Positions 52,542-61,169 of a stretch of 64,000 bases of DNA are shown in pieces. The stretch is from Methanogenium marinum (GTDB taxonomy: Archaea > Halobacteriota > Methanomicrobia > Methanomicrobiales > Methanomicrobiaceae): contig NZ_JAKELO010000002.1 of NCBI RefSeq assembly GCF_028912405.1, positions 1,497,276 to 1,561,275 on the forward strand, read 5' to 3'. The notes under the pieces are model-generated. The model did no database searches, was not told the DNA's origin, and was given only the letters and a program-made list of their open reading frames with translations. How positions within the stretch are numbered: the first letter of the stretch is position 1; every line of letters starts with the position of its first letter. Made by a program: the position numbers and the translations under genes.

Positions 52542-53702
52542 ATGAAATTTCGATATCTGATATCTGTTTTTTGTATTATGCTGGGACTCTGTATTGTCCC
52601 GGCAATGGCAGCTGATTCCTCAACAACCGTTGAGGGCCAGCTTGGAGTCACTGATGTGGCCATTGACCCTGGTGTGTTCATGTATGGTGACAGCGGGACG
52701 GTGAAGGTCACCGTAACAAACACCGGCACAATGCCCGTTGCAATAGCACGGGCAAAACTTTATTCCAATGAACTGGATGTCATGGGGGACGAGAATTACG
52801 GCTCAGTAGGCTCCATCGGGCCGGGTAATAGCCTGCAGTTCACTTTTACGATAGTGGCAGATGCAGCGGATGGCATCTACTATCCCCTCTTCTACCTCGA
52901 TCTGCGGGACGCCTCAAGTCTGCGCTACCGGGTTCCGGTTAAAGTGGAGAACACCGGACTCTCGGTTTCAGTGAATGACCGTCCGGATGCCTTTACCTCA
53001 GGCAAAAAGGAAGACGTCACTATCATGGTTGGAAACCCACGGGAAAACACCGTGAACGGGGTTGTTATCACCCCGATGCTGAATGGGTATGATACAACTG
53101 AAACATCGCATTTCATTGGCACCCTCTCCCCTGATCAGGCAGCTGATGCAACCTTTTCGGTTACCCCCTATTCAGAGACTCCGATGGAGTTTACGGTTCA
53201 TTACCGTAACGGGATGAATGACCATGAGGTCACCACAGCAGTGCCGGTCACCTTCGGTACCGACCGCAAACAGGCAGAGATTGTTCTCAACAATATTGTG
53301 GTCACACCGGAAGGGGATTACTATATCATCACCGGTGATGTCACCAACGCGGGACTGGAAGATGCGAAATCAGTTCAGGTCACCACCGGATCGCCTGCTG
53401 TTCCTGTGGACCCGTATCGGTCCTATGTGGTCGGTGCGCTTGAACCGGATGACTTTGCGAGCTTTGAAGTGACCTTCTCAGCTGAAACGGGCACAGAGAA
53501 TGTCCTGCTGATCACGGATTATAAGGATAAGGACGGAAACCTTTACTCGTCCCAGCTTACCCTCCCGCTCTCCTCCGCTGTGCTTCCTGGCAAAAGCAGC
53601 TCTGGAGCGGGCGATGAGTTGCCTGTTGTCTGGATTGTGATCGTTATCATATGTGCGGCGGCTGTTGCCGGCGTCATCTACTACTCATGGAAGAAGAAGT
53701 GA
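52542..53702 (+). CDS. COG1361-type S-layer/CARDB-like exported protein
   Basis: 386 residues. A signal peptide (about 1-24, 'VFCIMLGLCIVPAMAADSS') is followed by repeated Ig-like beta domains ('DSGTVKVTVTNTGTMPVAIARAKL', written in parts DSGTVKVTVTNTG and TMPVAIARAKL) and a C-terminal membrane anchor (about 361-382) with a lysine tail. In methanogens such COG1361 proteins are encoded with MacB-like ABC genes. It is probably an envelope subunit linking the transporter to the outside. The ATG at 52542 precedes 'KFRYLIS'. Its end overlaps the ABC start. Confidence 0.85.
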   Translation: MKFRYLISVFCIMLGLCIVPAMAADSSTTVEGQLGVTDVAIDPGVFMYGDSGTVKVTVTNTGTMPVAIARAKLYSNELDVMGDENYGSVGSIGPGNSLQFTFTIVADAADGIYYPLFYLDLRDASSLRYRVPVKVENTGLSVSVNDRPDAFTSGKKEDVTIMVGNPRENTVNGVVITPMLNGYDTTETSHFIGTLSPDQAADATFSVTPYSETPMEFTVHYRNGMNDHEVTTAVPVTFGTDRKQAEIVLNNIVVTPEGDYYIITGDVTNAGLEDAKSVQVTTGSPAVPVDPYRSYVVGALEPDDFASFEVTFSAETGTENVLLITDYKDKDGNLYSSQLTLPLSSAVLPGKSSSGAGDELPVVWIVIVIICAAAVAGVIYYSWKKK

Positions 53703-54403
53703 AAAGACCGGTATGTGCTGAAAAACTTCCTGAAGACGCAGTCATCCGGCTGGAGGAGGCAACAAAGGTCTACTCCCTCCCCTTTGGTGATGTAGTGGCA
53801 CTGGACAGGGTCTGCGTTGCTGTGATGCCGGGTGAGTTTATTGCAATCATGGGTCCTTCGGGATCCGGGAAATCCACCCTTCTAAATCTCATTGGCAGCC
53901 TGGATGTTCCAACGTCAGGAGACCTCTATATTGATGGTCGTGATACCCGCACATTGTCGGATGATGATCTCACTGAACTGCGGCGGGATCGTATCGGCTT
54001 CATCTTTCAGCAGTTCAATTTAATTCCGCTTTTGACCGTCCTTGAGAATGTGGAATATCCCATGATTCTCAAGAGCCGGCAGGCAGTGAAGGGCAATTCC
54101 CGTGCACGGGATCTCCTGCTGAAGGTCGGCCTTACCGAACAGATGCTCGCACACAAGCCAAAGGAGCTCTCAGGTGGACAACAGCAGCGGGTGGCCATCG
54201 CCCGGGCACTCATTAATGACCCGGCGATTCTGCTCTGTGATGAACCGACAGGAAATCTGGATCAGGCAACCGGACGGTTGATCATGGACATGCTTTTAGA
54301 GGTGAATCGCCGGGGGAAAACCATCATCATGGTCACACATGATGCCGACGTCGCAGCCTATGCGAGTCGGAGGATAACCATTGTGGACGGGAAGGTTGCA
54401 TGA
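53687..54403 (+). CDS. ABC transporter ATPase, MacB/LolD type
   Basis: 238 residues. Walker A 'GPSGSGKSTLLNLIG', Q-loop 'FIFQQFNLIPLLT', signature 'LSGGQQQRVAIARAL', Walker B 'ILLCDEPTGNLD' and the switch His in 'MVTHD'. The start MEEEVK lies inside the end of the preceding gene, and its own stop overlaps the permease start (GCATGATAT), so the three are translationally coupled. MacB/LolD ATPases drive mechanotransmission rather than classical transport. Confidence 0.94.
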   Translation: MEEEVKRPVCAEKLPEDAVIRLEEATKVYSLPFGDVVALDRVCVAVMPGEFIAIMGPSGSGKSTLLNLIGSLDVPTSGDLYIDGRDTRTLSDDDLTELRRDRIGFIFQQFNLIPLLTVLENVEYPMILKSRQAVKGNSRARDLLLKVGLTEQMLAHKPKELSGGQQQRVAIARALINDPAILLCDEPTGNLDQATGRLIMDMLLEVNRRGKTIIMVTHDADVAAYASRRITIVDGKVA

Positions 54404-55554
54404 TATTCTTTGAAATCGCCAAACGCAACATACGCCTCAACATGCTGCGTTCATTTCTGGCAGCAGCAGGCATTGTTATAGGTGTGGTTGCGATCTCTTC
54501 CATGGGCATGCTCGGCAGTTCGCTTACGCTTTCTGTTACTGATTCTCTCTCTTCGGTGGGAGACTCTGTTATTATTGTTCCTGTCGTAGGTCAGCCGGGC
54601 CAGAATATGGTGGCAACGGATGCCCTTATAACAGACAGGCAACTCCAGCAGATAATCCGTGTGGTCGCCCCCAATGATGCAGTGCCCATCTATGCCGGCG
54701 CAGACAGAATAGAGATTGGGCCTGATAAGACAGTGGCATCTCTCTATGGCATCAGCCCGGACAAAATTCCCTTAATGGTCGATATTGCCGACGGCATCGT
54801 CCCCCGAAGTACCAGCGGGGCCCTTGCCGGTGCCACGCTTGCAGATGAGTATGACCTGAAGACGGGCAGCCGGGTCAAAGTCGGCAATGAGACTGTGCGC
54901 ATCACAGGCATTCTTGAAGAACAGGGTATGGGCTTTGATATCAACCCGGACAACGCACTCATTGTATCTGACCGGTGGTACTCTTCAGCCTACAATCAGG
55001 AAAACTATGACCAGGTGATCGTCAAGGTGCGTGACATCAATGACATTGATGCGGTCAAACTGGCAGTGGAGCGGACACTCAACCGGCGGGACGATGAGGT
55101 GACTGTCTACGATACCCGGATGATCCTTGAGATGATTGTCGAGACTTTTAACCAGATCTCGGTCTTTACAACGGCAATCGGTGGCATCTCTCTTGTTGTC
55201 GCCGGTGTCTCCATCTTCAATGTCCAGATGATGTCAGTGACCGAGCGGATAAAAGAGATCGGCATTATCCGGAGTATCGGGACAAAACGGTTTGAAGTGA
55301 TGCGGATGTTCCTTTACGAGGCGTTTATTCTGGGACTTATAGGGTCAGGTATTGGCGGCATCCTTTCTTTTGCAGGTGGCTACATTGCTATTTCCGTCAT
55401 GTTGCAGGACACGTCCTACCTTTTCAATGCAGAAACGCTCTTCTATATCCCATACGGGATGGGTATCGGGCTTATCGTAACGCTTGCATCCGGTCTTTAT
55501 CCGGCGTGGAAAGCAGCGAATCTCAACCCGATTGAAGCACTCCGGTTTGAGTAA
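54400..55554 (+). CDS. ABC transporter permease, MacB/FtsX type
   Basis: 384 residues. One N-terminal membrane segment (about 17-36, 'SFLAAAGIVIGVVAISSMG'), an extracytoplasmic MacB core domain (about 45-240), and three C-terminal membrane segments in an FtsX domain ending 'GLYPAWKAANLNPIEALRFE'. This is the standard MacB/FtsX permease, working as a dimer with the upstream ATPase. Probably exports or moves an envelope substrate with the COG1361 protein. A T-rich run follows the stop. Confidence 0.93.
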   Translation: MIFFEIAKRNIRLNMLRSFLAAAGIVIGVVAISSMGMLGSSLTLSVTDSLSSVGDSVIIVPVVGQPGQNMVATDALITDRQLQQIIRVVAPNDAVPIYAGADRIEIGPDKTVASLYGISPDKIPLMVDIADGIVPRSTSGALAGATLADEYDLKTGSRVKVGNETVRITGILEEQGMGFDINPDNALIVSDRWYSSAYNQENYDQVIVKVRDINDIDAVKLAVERTLNRRDDEVTVYDTRMILEMIVETFNQISVFTTAIGGISLVVAGVSIFNVQMMSVTERIKEIGIIRSIGTKRFEVMRMFLYEAFILGLIGSGIGGILSFAGGYIAISVMLQDTSYLFNAETLFYIPYGMGIGLIVTLASGLYPAWKAANLNPIEALRFE

Positions 55555-55592
55555 AATAATTTATCTTATTTTTTCTGGGTTTTTTCAGAATT

Positions 55593-55853
55593 TTATGGTA
55601 TATTTACTTCTTCTGGAAAAACAGGGTACAGTGTCTGTAAATCCGGATAGTTATGTGTGAGATCCGTCCACCATGCATATGATCCGGTGAACGAGACGAT
55701 GGAGAGGTTGGTGCCCGCGTGTATCAGGAGACCAAGCGGTTTTTTTTCACCCATACCTCCTCCTGTAAACACCGTTGTCCGGCTTTGAAATACCGGGAAG
55801 ATGGTCATGTTACCCTGTGTGTAAGGACTATCAATTCCGATTGTCTCTTTCAT
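55593..55853 (-). CDS. Small protein coupled to DUF2953, 86 residues
   Basis: Starts MKETIGIDSPYTQ at an ATG that overlaps the stop of the DUF2953 gene (ATGA), with 'gtgagga' before it. No family is recognised. It contains 'GGGMGEKKPLGLLIHAGTNLSI' in parts: GGGMGEKKPLG and LLIHAGTNLSIVSFTG. This resembles the metal/sporulation-type GerW proteins only in its glycine run. The overlap and the shared strand suggest that it belongs to the same operon. Confidence 0.6.
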   Translation of the reverse strand: MKETIGIDSPYTQGNMTIFPVFQSRTTVFTGGGMGEKKPLGLLIHAGTNLSIVSFTGSYAWWTDLTHNYPDLQTLYPVFPEEVNIP

Positions 55854-56512
55854 TGGCTCCTCACCATTTTCCATACCGCCGGATGGCGGATGATTCTGAC
55901 TACAGGCGGCACAAGGGCGAGGGGATGGGCAACCCGGATGGCCCCATCCGCATCCCCTTCCACCACATTATCATGGAATTCTGCCTCGGCTGCAAGGGAT
56001 ACTTTCCCCCCTGTCGCCATCAGCATGCCACGGATGGCCATCAGAAGGCCAAATGCCTCTCCTGTCAGGGCGGCATCGCCCAGTCCGAATCGGACTCTGG
56101 CCCGAAGATGATCAATTGCTATTTGGTGCAGAAGAGGACCAATCTGTGGCAGCACAGCATCCGCTATGCCTACGATATCAGGTGCAGTTTTCTCTTCGCC
56201 GTTTTCTCCCTCCCCCTCTTGTGGAGATTCCTGCTCTTCTTTCTCCGGCGATTCATTCAGAGTGATATCTGGCAGGATTTTTTGAAATGTTCGCCCGAAG
56301 AGAGACACATTGATGGTGGATTCATCCAGAGCATTCGCATGCAGGGTAATAATTCCCCACTTTGCACAAAGTCCAAAGAAGAGTGTCGGTGTGTCCTGGC
56401 AGAGTTTACCCCTGCCGCTGATGGTTACCGGCACTGCCCAGAGAATGATGAGCAGGGCTGCAATAAAGACGATGAGAAGCGCCGCTGTGGTGAGAAGAAT
56501 CCCGTATATCAT
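55850..56512 (-). CDS. DUF2953 membrane protein
   Basis: 220 residues. One N-terminal membrane segment (about 5-28), a soluble beta-rich part, a long acidic stretch ('ESPEKEEQESPQEGEGENGEE', in parts), then a helical domain. 'AIDHLRARVRFGLGDAALTGEAFG' fits DUF2953. In Bacillus the homologue YtfI is encoded next to YtfJ (GerW family), the same pair as here. Function is unknown. Confidence 0.82.
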   Translation of the reverse strand: MIYGILLTTAALLIVFIAALLIILWAVPVTISGRGKLCQDTPTLFFGLCAKWGIITLHANALDESTINVSLFGRTFQKILPDITLNESPEKEEQESPQEGEGENGEEKTAPDIVGIADAVLPQIGPLLHQIAIDHLRARVRFGLGDAALTGEAFGLLMAIRGMLMATGGKVSLAAEAEFHDNVVEGDADGAIRVAHPLALVPPVVRIIRHPAVWKMVRSQ

Positions 56513-56538
56513 AAAAAGAAGAGTAGGGAATATCCCGT

Positions 56539-56997
56539 TTATGCTTTGTCTGTCTCTTCCGGTACTTCAGCCGGTGCTTCGGACTCTTCAGTCTTTTCTG
56601 CCGGCTCACCCTTTTTTGTCATCGCTTTCAGGGTTTCTGTCACCTGCGGGAGGACGTTCTCACCGATGGTGGCAATGGCCTCTGATATGGCAGTGTGCTT
56701 TTTGAGGGAGATCACCTGAACGCTCTCAATTCCTGTCAGTTTCTTGTGCAGGATGATAAGTGCCACGGGTGAGACGCCGCCACCGGCTCCGGCTCCGGCC
56801 CCTTCGCCGCTGGCTTCACCCTTTGATGCCTCTTTTCCGTTTCCTTTTGCCATACCGCCACCGAATCCAAATCCGAATGAGGCGATGGGAATGATCATTT
56901 TGTCCCCGGTATCGATCGCATCGCCCATTATGGTATTGGCATTGATGAGGCTGTCAAGTTCATCGGTTGCAAGTTTAAAGAAGTCTTCTCCTGACAT
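56539..56997 (-). CDS. GerW/YtfJ family protein
   Basis: 152 residues. 'TIMGDAIDTGDKMIIPIASFGFGFGGG' (split: TIMGDAIDTGDKMIIPIAS, FGFGFGGG) and a glycine-rich linker followed by 'VSPVALIILHKK' match the GerW (YtfJ) family, named for spore germination in Bacillus but found in many non-spore-formers. Cytoplasmic. The TATA-like 'gaatatatct' about 25 bp upstream makes the leader very short. First gene of a three-gene operon. Confidence 0.88.
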   Translation of the reverse strand: MSGEDFFKLATDELDSLINANTIMGDAIDTGDKMIIPIASFGFGFGGGMAKGNGKEASKGEASGEGAGAGAGGGVSPVALIILHKKLTGIESVQVISLKKHTAISEAIATIGENVLPQVTETLKAMTKKGEPAEKTEESEAPAEVPEETDKA

Positions 56998-57334
56998 CTA
57001 ATTATCACCAGCCTTAGATATATTCCCGTACGTGTTAAGGTTACCGCATCCTCATCATTCAAATCACGACAAATATATGTTCTGCTCTGAGATTGGCCTT
57101 TTATATTGCAGTGGATGGGTGGCGCAACAGACATTTATATTACATTCTTCTTTGCCCTGATGGTGATGCTCCGTTCCCTGAAATAATATTTTGGTGATCC
57201 TTACAGAGACAAAGGAGTTCTCCCACGAATATGTGTTGTGACCTTGTCTTCGCGCTTTATGCTGTGATATTTGTGATGTGTCACATCCGTTTTTTGCAGG
57301 TTGATATATCCTGCAGGTCCACGAAATCCGTTAT
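56998..57334. other. Intergenic region, divergent/convergent junction
   Basis: About 337 bp with the promoter of the gerW operon on the minus strand (56998-57040) and the end of the DUF2115 gene. No coding region seen. Confidence 0.45.
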
Positions 57335-57937
57335 TTAGGGGTTTTCCGGGTCCTGCAGGGCCGGACAGAAGTTGCAGATCGAATGCCATATTTCCTCTTC
57401 CTTGTCCCGGATAGCACAATAAAAAGCACCGTTTTTTTTGTGCACCGTAAATCCGCCGGGAAATGGTGTTCCCTCCGGGTGACCTGGTTCATCACATACA
57501 TACATTGCAAACGCACAGAGGAGGTAATAAAAAAGGTGGTAAAACGGCACCATTGCCTCGTTATCTCCGGGATAGGGTGTGTCATCTTCGTTCCGGAAGC
57601 AGGCATCCGGGATCATGTGGCAGAATTTTTCAAAGGTCTCACGGTCAGTGACAGGAACCTGCATCTGTGTCCATCCATATGTCCGGTCACATTTCAGGAG
57701 TTCATGGTACCGACCGAAGAACCACTTATCCGCATACGGGCGGAACTGTTCACGGTAGGGGTTGGGCAGGATGTCTGTTTCCTGCCTGACCCGTGCGCTG
57801 AGTACCGCAAGGTCATAGTGCCCGAACCGTCTCACCTCGCGGGCGAGAAATTCACCAAGATCCCCCTTTGTCTTTGCTGCCGCCATACCCGCTGCAATCC
57901 GGCGGATCTCCATCACCGGGTCGGCGACGCTGCGCAT
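57335..57937 (-). CDS. DUF2115 family protein (UPF0305)
   Basis: 200 residues. Conserved in methanogens; unknown function. 'GGFTVHKKNGAFYCAIRDKEE' (split: GGFTVHKKNGAFYC, AIRDKEEE) and the C-terminal 'CNFCPALQ' are family marks and suggest a metal site. The ATG at 57937 overlaps the stop of the ACT-MBL gene (TGATG), so they are coupled. Confidence 0.85.
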   Translation of the reverse strand: MRSVADPVMEIRRIAAGMAAAKTKGDLGEFLAREVRRFGHYDLAVLSARVRQETDILPNPYREQFRPYADKWFFGRYHELLKCDRTYGWTQMQVPVTDRETFEKFCHMIPDACFRNEDDTPYPGDNEAMVPFYHLFYYLLCAFAMYVCDEPGHPEGTPFPGGFTVHKKNGAFYCAIRDKEEEIWHSICNFCPALQDPENP

Positions 57938-59469
57938 CAGGCCCGTTCCTCCGGAATTACCCTGCCCCTGGCATGGGTGTAGTGCTCGATGGTGCCTTTC
58001 ACCGTAAGTGTGCCGTCCCGGTACTCTGATACTGCCCCATGTCCACCGAAAATGGTGCACACTTTGCCGGTTTTTTCTGTGAACTCCTGTGCAATCCAGG
58101 AGAGGGCACGCCGCTCGGCCCGTGCAAGATCAGAATCGACGTTTACGGATGTAACGAGATAGTCAGCATAGGAGTTGTAGCGGCGCCGTTCTTCTGTGAG
58201 GCTTGAAAAGTTCATGAGACTGTCGGAGGTGAAGAGATATCCTTCCTCCGGGCAGTAGAGCACGAGTTCGCCTACCTGGTGACCGCCCGGTGTCTCCAGT
58301 ACTTCAAAGACGAGATCGCCGATGGTGAGGCGGCATATGACAGGAAATATGGAGCGTTTCTCTTCTGTTTCCGGTTTGATGAGATGGATATTCTTCTCTG
58401 CCGGAGGATTCCATCGTGAGTAGAGGGCAATCATGGTGGTGTATATCTCTTCGAGCACCATGCCCTCATTTCGCGATCCCCATGCACGGTTGCCGGTTCG
58501 GATGATCTCTTGGGTGGCAGGGTGCATTAGGGTGGGGACGTCGAAAAATCCTCCTGCTCCGCAGTGATCTGCATCCCCGTGGGAGGTGATGATGCGGGTC
58601 AACTCTTCTGCAACCGGGAGACCGTATGTTGCAAAGAGCTGCATCACGTCCGGGTTATAAACAGCATAGCCGGTATCCAGCATTTGGAATCCATCCAGTG
58701 CCCGGAACAGGTAGATATTTCCACCGCTGGGAAGCTGGATGGCATAGAGAGTTACCTCTTCGGAGAGGGTCAGTATCTGGACATCTGCATAGAATCCATC
58801 TCCACAAGTGGCTGCGATATACTCACCTGCCTCCAGGACATTCCGGAACACCGTCTTTGGGTCTTCTCCGCGTGCTGTCAGATCCTGTGCAGTATGATTT
58901 ATGTCACCAAGGAACCGCAATAGGAAATCGTCGTCTCTGGTATCAATGAGTGTGCGCATCTTCTGGGCAAAACGTAGATAAAAAACCGTGTCATCGAGGC
59001 TTTTACCCGTTTTGTCGAACTCCAGCACCTCAATCGGGTAACGTGACTTGAGTGCATCAAGGAGTTCTTCAGCAGGGTTGCTTTCACGTACGTTCATGCT
59101 GATGGTGACCCGGTCAGGGTGAATGCCTGCGTCATCGAAGGTGATGGAGGTGATCTGAGCCCCCGCTCCGGTGGTCATCGTCAGAAAATCATTGAGTGCT
59201 CCTGATTCATGTGGCAGGTGAATATGAATCTTCAGGGACGCGAAGGTCTCAAGGGAAGTTTGCAGATATCCGATATCTGCGAGTCCCTGGCGGATCTTCT
59301 CGTACTCTTCCGGGGTGGCAGTTACTTCAAAGAAAGCTGTGTGCGGGTCGATGCCCCGGTCGAAATGAATTCTGTTGATATTGCCGTTATGGTCAGTAAT
59401 GATGGTGACACCACGCTGAAGGCCGCCGGTCTGAATGGGTATGGTGGTGACAAATGCATATTGGTTCAT
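57937..59469 (-). CDS. ACT-domain/MBL-fold fusion protein
   Basis: 510 residues. The N-terminal region (about 1-150) looks like two ACT-like regulatory modules ('GGLQRGVTIITDHNGNINRIHFD', in parts, and 'IHIHLPHESGALNDFLT'). After a helical linker, an MBL domain follows (about 265-490: 'SHGDADHCGAGGFFDVP', 'LETPGGHQVGELVLYC', 'FTSDSLM'). The first metal motif is HxDxDH instead of HxHxDH. Likely an amino-acid- or ligand-regulated hydrolase; the substrate is not known. First of a coupled pair with DUF2115. Confidence 0.8.
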   Translation of the reverse strand: MNQYAFVTTIPIQTGGLQRGVTIITDHNGNINRIHFDRGIDPHTAFFEVTATPEEYEKIRQGLADIGYLQTSLETFASLKIHIHLPHESGALNDFLTMTTGAGAQITSITFDDAGIHPDRVTISMNVRESNPAEELLDALKSRYPIEVLEFDKTGKSLDDTVFYLRFAQKMRTLIDTRDDDFLLRFLGDINHTAQDLTARGEDPKTVFRNVLEAGEYIAATCGDGFYADVQILTLSEEVTLYAIQLPSGGNIYLFRALDGFQMLDTGYAVYNPDVMQLFATYGLPVAEELTRIITSHGDADHCGAGGFFDVPTLMHPATQEIIRTGNRAWGSRNEGMVLEEIYTTMIALYSRWNPPAEKNIHLIKPETEEKRSIFPVICRLTIGDLVFEVLETPGGHQVGELVLYCPEEGYLFTSDSLMNFSSLTEERRRYNSYADYLVTSVNVDSDLARAERRALSWIAQEFTEKTGKVCTIFGGHGAVSEYRDGTLTVKGTIEHYTHARGRVIPEERA

Positions 59470-59503
59470 GGTTTTATTCCATTTATACTGTTTTTCTGTG
59501 AAT

Positions 59504-60235
59504 TCAGGCCGGACTAAACAAAATCATTGCCCAACCGATGGAATCCCGTCCAAAGAGGATATATTCGTCCTGTATGGCCTCAAAATATGCTGCAAGTTCG
59601 TCTGATTCCGGAGCCTCGGGTTGTTCCCGCAACCATGCGGCTGTGTGGGTCCAGATGCCGGACTCGTACCGGTCCCAGTCTGCAGGTGTTGCATGCCATA
59701 GCCATACAGGCTTCAGGCCAGCTTCGCGGCCTGCAGTGATTAGTTCATATAAGGTTCGCACCTCTGGCCATTCGCGGGCAAATTCAGGGGGTGTGCATGT
59801 CCCCTTCCAGACCCGATCCCCAAAGAGGATGGAACCGTTCTTTCCGGCGATTTCAGCACAGGCACTGATTGCCTCATCAGGCCCGCCCCAGCAGTCAACA
59901 GATCCAAGGGCGATGACAAGGTCGGGTTCCTCTGGGATTGCTGCTGTTGCCGCGTCTCCGCAGATAAATTCCAGGCGGTCTGAGAGACCTGCACGGGCTG
60001 CGGCAGCCGTGGCCGCCTTACAGGCATCCTCCCGGATGTCGATGCCGGATCCGGCACAACCGTAGGTATCTGCAAGCAGAATGAGTGCTGTTCCGTTGCC
60101 AGCCCCGGCGTCGATGATGAGACTCTCTTTCCCGATGCCTGCAACCCGTCCTGCCTCAAGGATTGCCGAGTCTGTCACCGGGTTCATGTGCCGCAGACTG
60201 CCTTGCGTGATATGAATAAGTGTATGTTCGTTCAT
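59504..60235 (-). CDS. Class I SAM-dependent methyltransferase
   Basis: 243 residues with a Rossmann methyltransferase core. The glycine motif 'IIDAGAGNGTALILLA' (about 40-55), the acidic residue in 'GSGIDIREDA', and 'LEFICGDAATA' bind SAM. 'SVDCWGGPDEAISACAEIAG' follows as motif IV. Substrate unknown. It lies 34 bp upstream of the ACT-MBL gene on the same strand. Confidence 0.88.
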   Translation of the reverse strand: MNEHTLIHITQGSLRHMNPVTDSAILEAGRVAGIGKESLIIDAGAGNGTALILLADTYGCAGSGIDIREDACKAATAAAARAGLSDRLEFICGDAATAAIPEEPDLVIALGSVDCWGGPDEAISACAEIAGKNGSILFGDRVWKGTCTPPEFAREWPEVRTLYELITAGREAGLKPVWLWHATPADWDRYESGIWTHTAAWLREQPEAPESDELAAYFEAIQDEYILFGRDSIGWAMILFSPA

Positions 60236-60311
60236 GCGTATCGGTGGCCGGTATTGGCCTTTACAAAATATATGTTCTGTATCAGAAAAAAGGGTTGGGC
60301 AGGGTGCCCTG

Positions 60312-60887
60312 TTATTTTGAGAGGTACTCTCGGTATGCGTCAGGAATATCTTTTGTCTGGGATAGAATGTCGCGGTTCAGTTCCCGGATAGTTTCAGATG
60401 CCTGTGCAGCGTGGGACGCCTGAATCAGAATCTGATCACGTATCTCTTCGTCAGCGACTTCGTCTGCTAATCCCTCGAGATTTTTGCTGATGTCATGTAA
60501 GGGCTCCTTCAGGCGCAGAGCTGTCTCAGTGATATACCCGACGAGAGCAAAGTGCTCCTTTTCTGCCATCCCGGAGATTACCCAGATGATGACTGCTACT
60601 ACGAAGTACATCAGGCCACGCATGACAATGGCTGGCTCAAAGATGCCTGTCAGCAGATATCCGTCAACGATGTGGAGCGTTCCCAGTGCTGCACCCATAT
60701 AGATGACTCCGTTTCTGTACCAAAAACCGCCAATGGCGATCAAAAGATATGAAAATGAGGTGTAGACAATAGAGATGCCCAGAATCAGATGGCAGTAAAA
60801 TTCCAATAATACAGCTATAACTACAAGAGCCACCCAGATGACGGGCTTTTCTTTCTCATACCGATTCCATTCAAGTGCAGGTACCAC
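60312..60887 (-). CDS. Four-helix membrane protein with coiled-coil tail
   Basis: 191 residues. Four to five hydrophobic segments (about 16-40, 42-60, 62-80, 90-108), then a soluble, probably coiled-coil tail ('LKEPLHDISKNLEGLADEVAD' in parts). The tail resembles the dimerisation helices of signalling proteins, but no kinase domain follows. I recognise no family. Confidence 0.65.
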   Translation of the reverse strand: MVPALEWNRYEKEKPVIWVALVVIAVLLEFYCHLILGISIVYTSFSYLLIAIGGFWYRNGVIYMGAALGTLHIVDGYLLTGIFEPAIVMRGLMYFVVAVIIWVISGMAEKEHFALVGYITETALRLKEPLHDISKNLEGLADEVADEEIRDQILIQASHAAQASETIRELNRDILSQTKDIPDAYREYLSK

Positions 60888-61138
60888 CGAATCACTTCCT
60901 GAATGTGGATATGTCCGCGCAAAGAAAAAGGTCTTTGGGTTTATGCTTTTTTTCTGATGGAACGTATGTCGGGCTATGGTAATACCAAAAATACAGGCAT
61001 CTTTTGGTTATTCAGTTGAATTTAGTGGATATTTCATAAAATCCCGTGTTGGATGGGCGTATTTATTGAAAAATGGATAAATTGTCTTTATTTCTTAAAA
61101 ACAACCTGATTTGTGCGACTTTTTTAAAAGATATGTGA
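60888..61138. other. Intergenic promoter region
   Basis: About 250 bp, A/T-rich, no coding sequence seen; it separates divergent genes. Confidence 0.45.
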
Positions 61139-61147
61139 TTTATATCA
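61138..61147 (+). promoter_or_regulatory. TATA box for a leaderless DASS transporter message
   Basis: 'atttatatca' is centred about 27 nt before the ATG at 61170, the usual archaeal TATA-to-start distance, so the message probably begins at or within a few bases of the ATG. No ribosome-binding site is visible. Confidence 0.5.
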
Positions 61148-61169
61148 TACGAACCGTAACTTTTACCGT

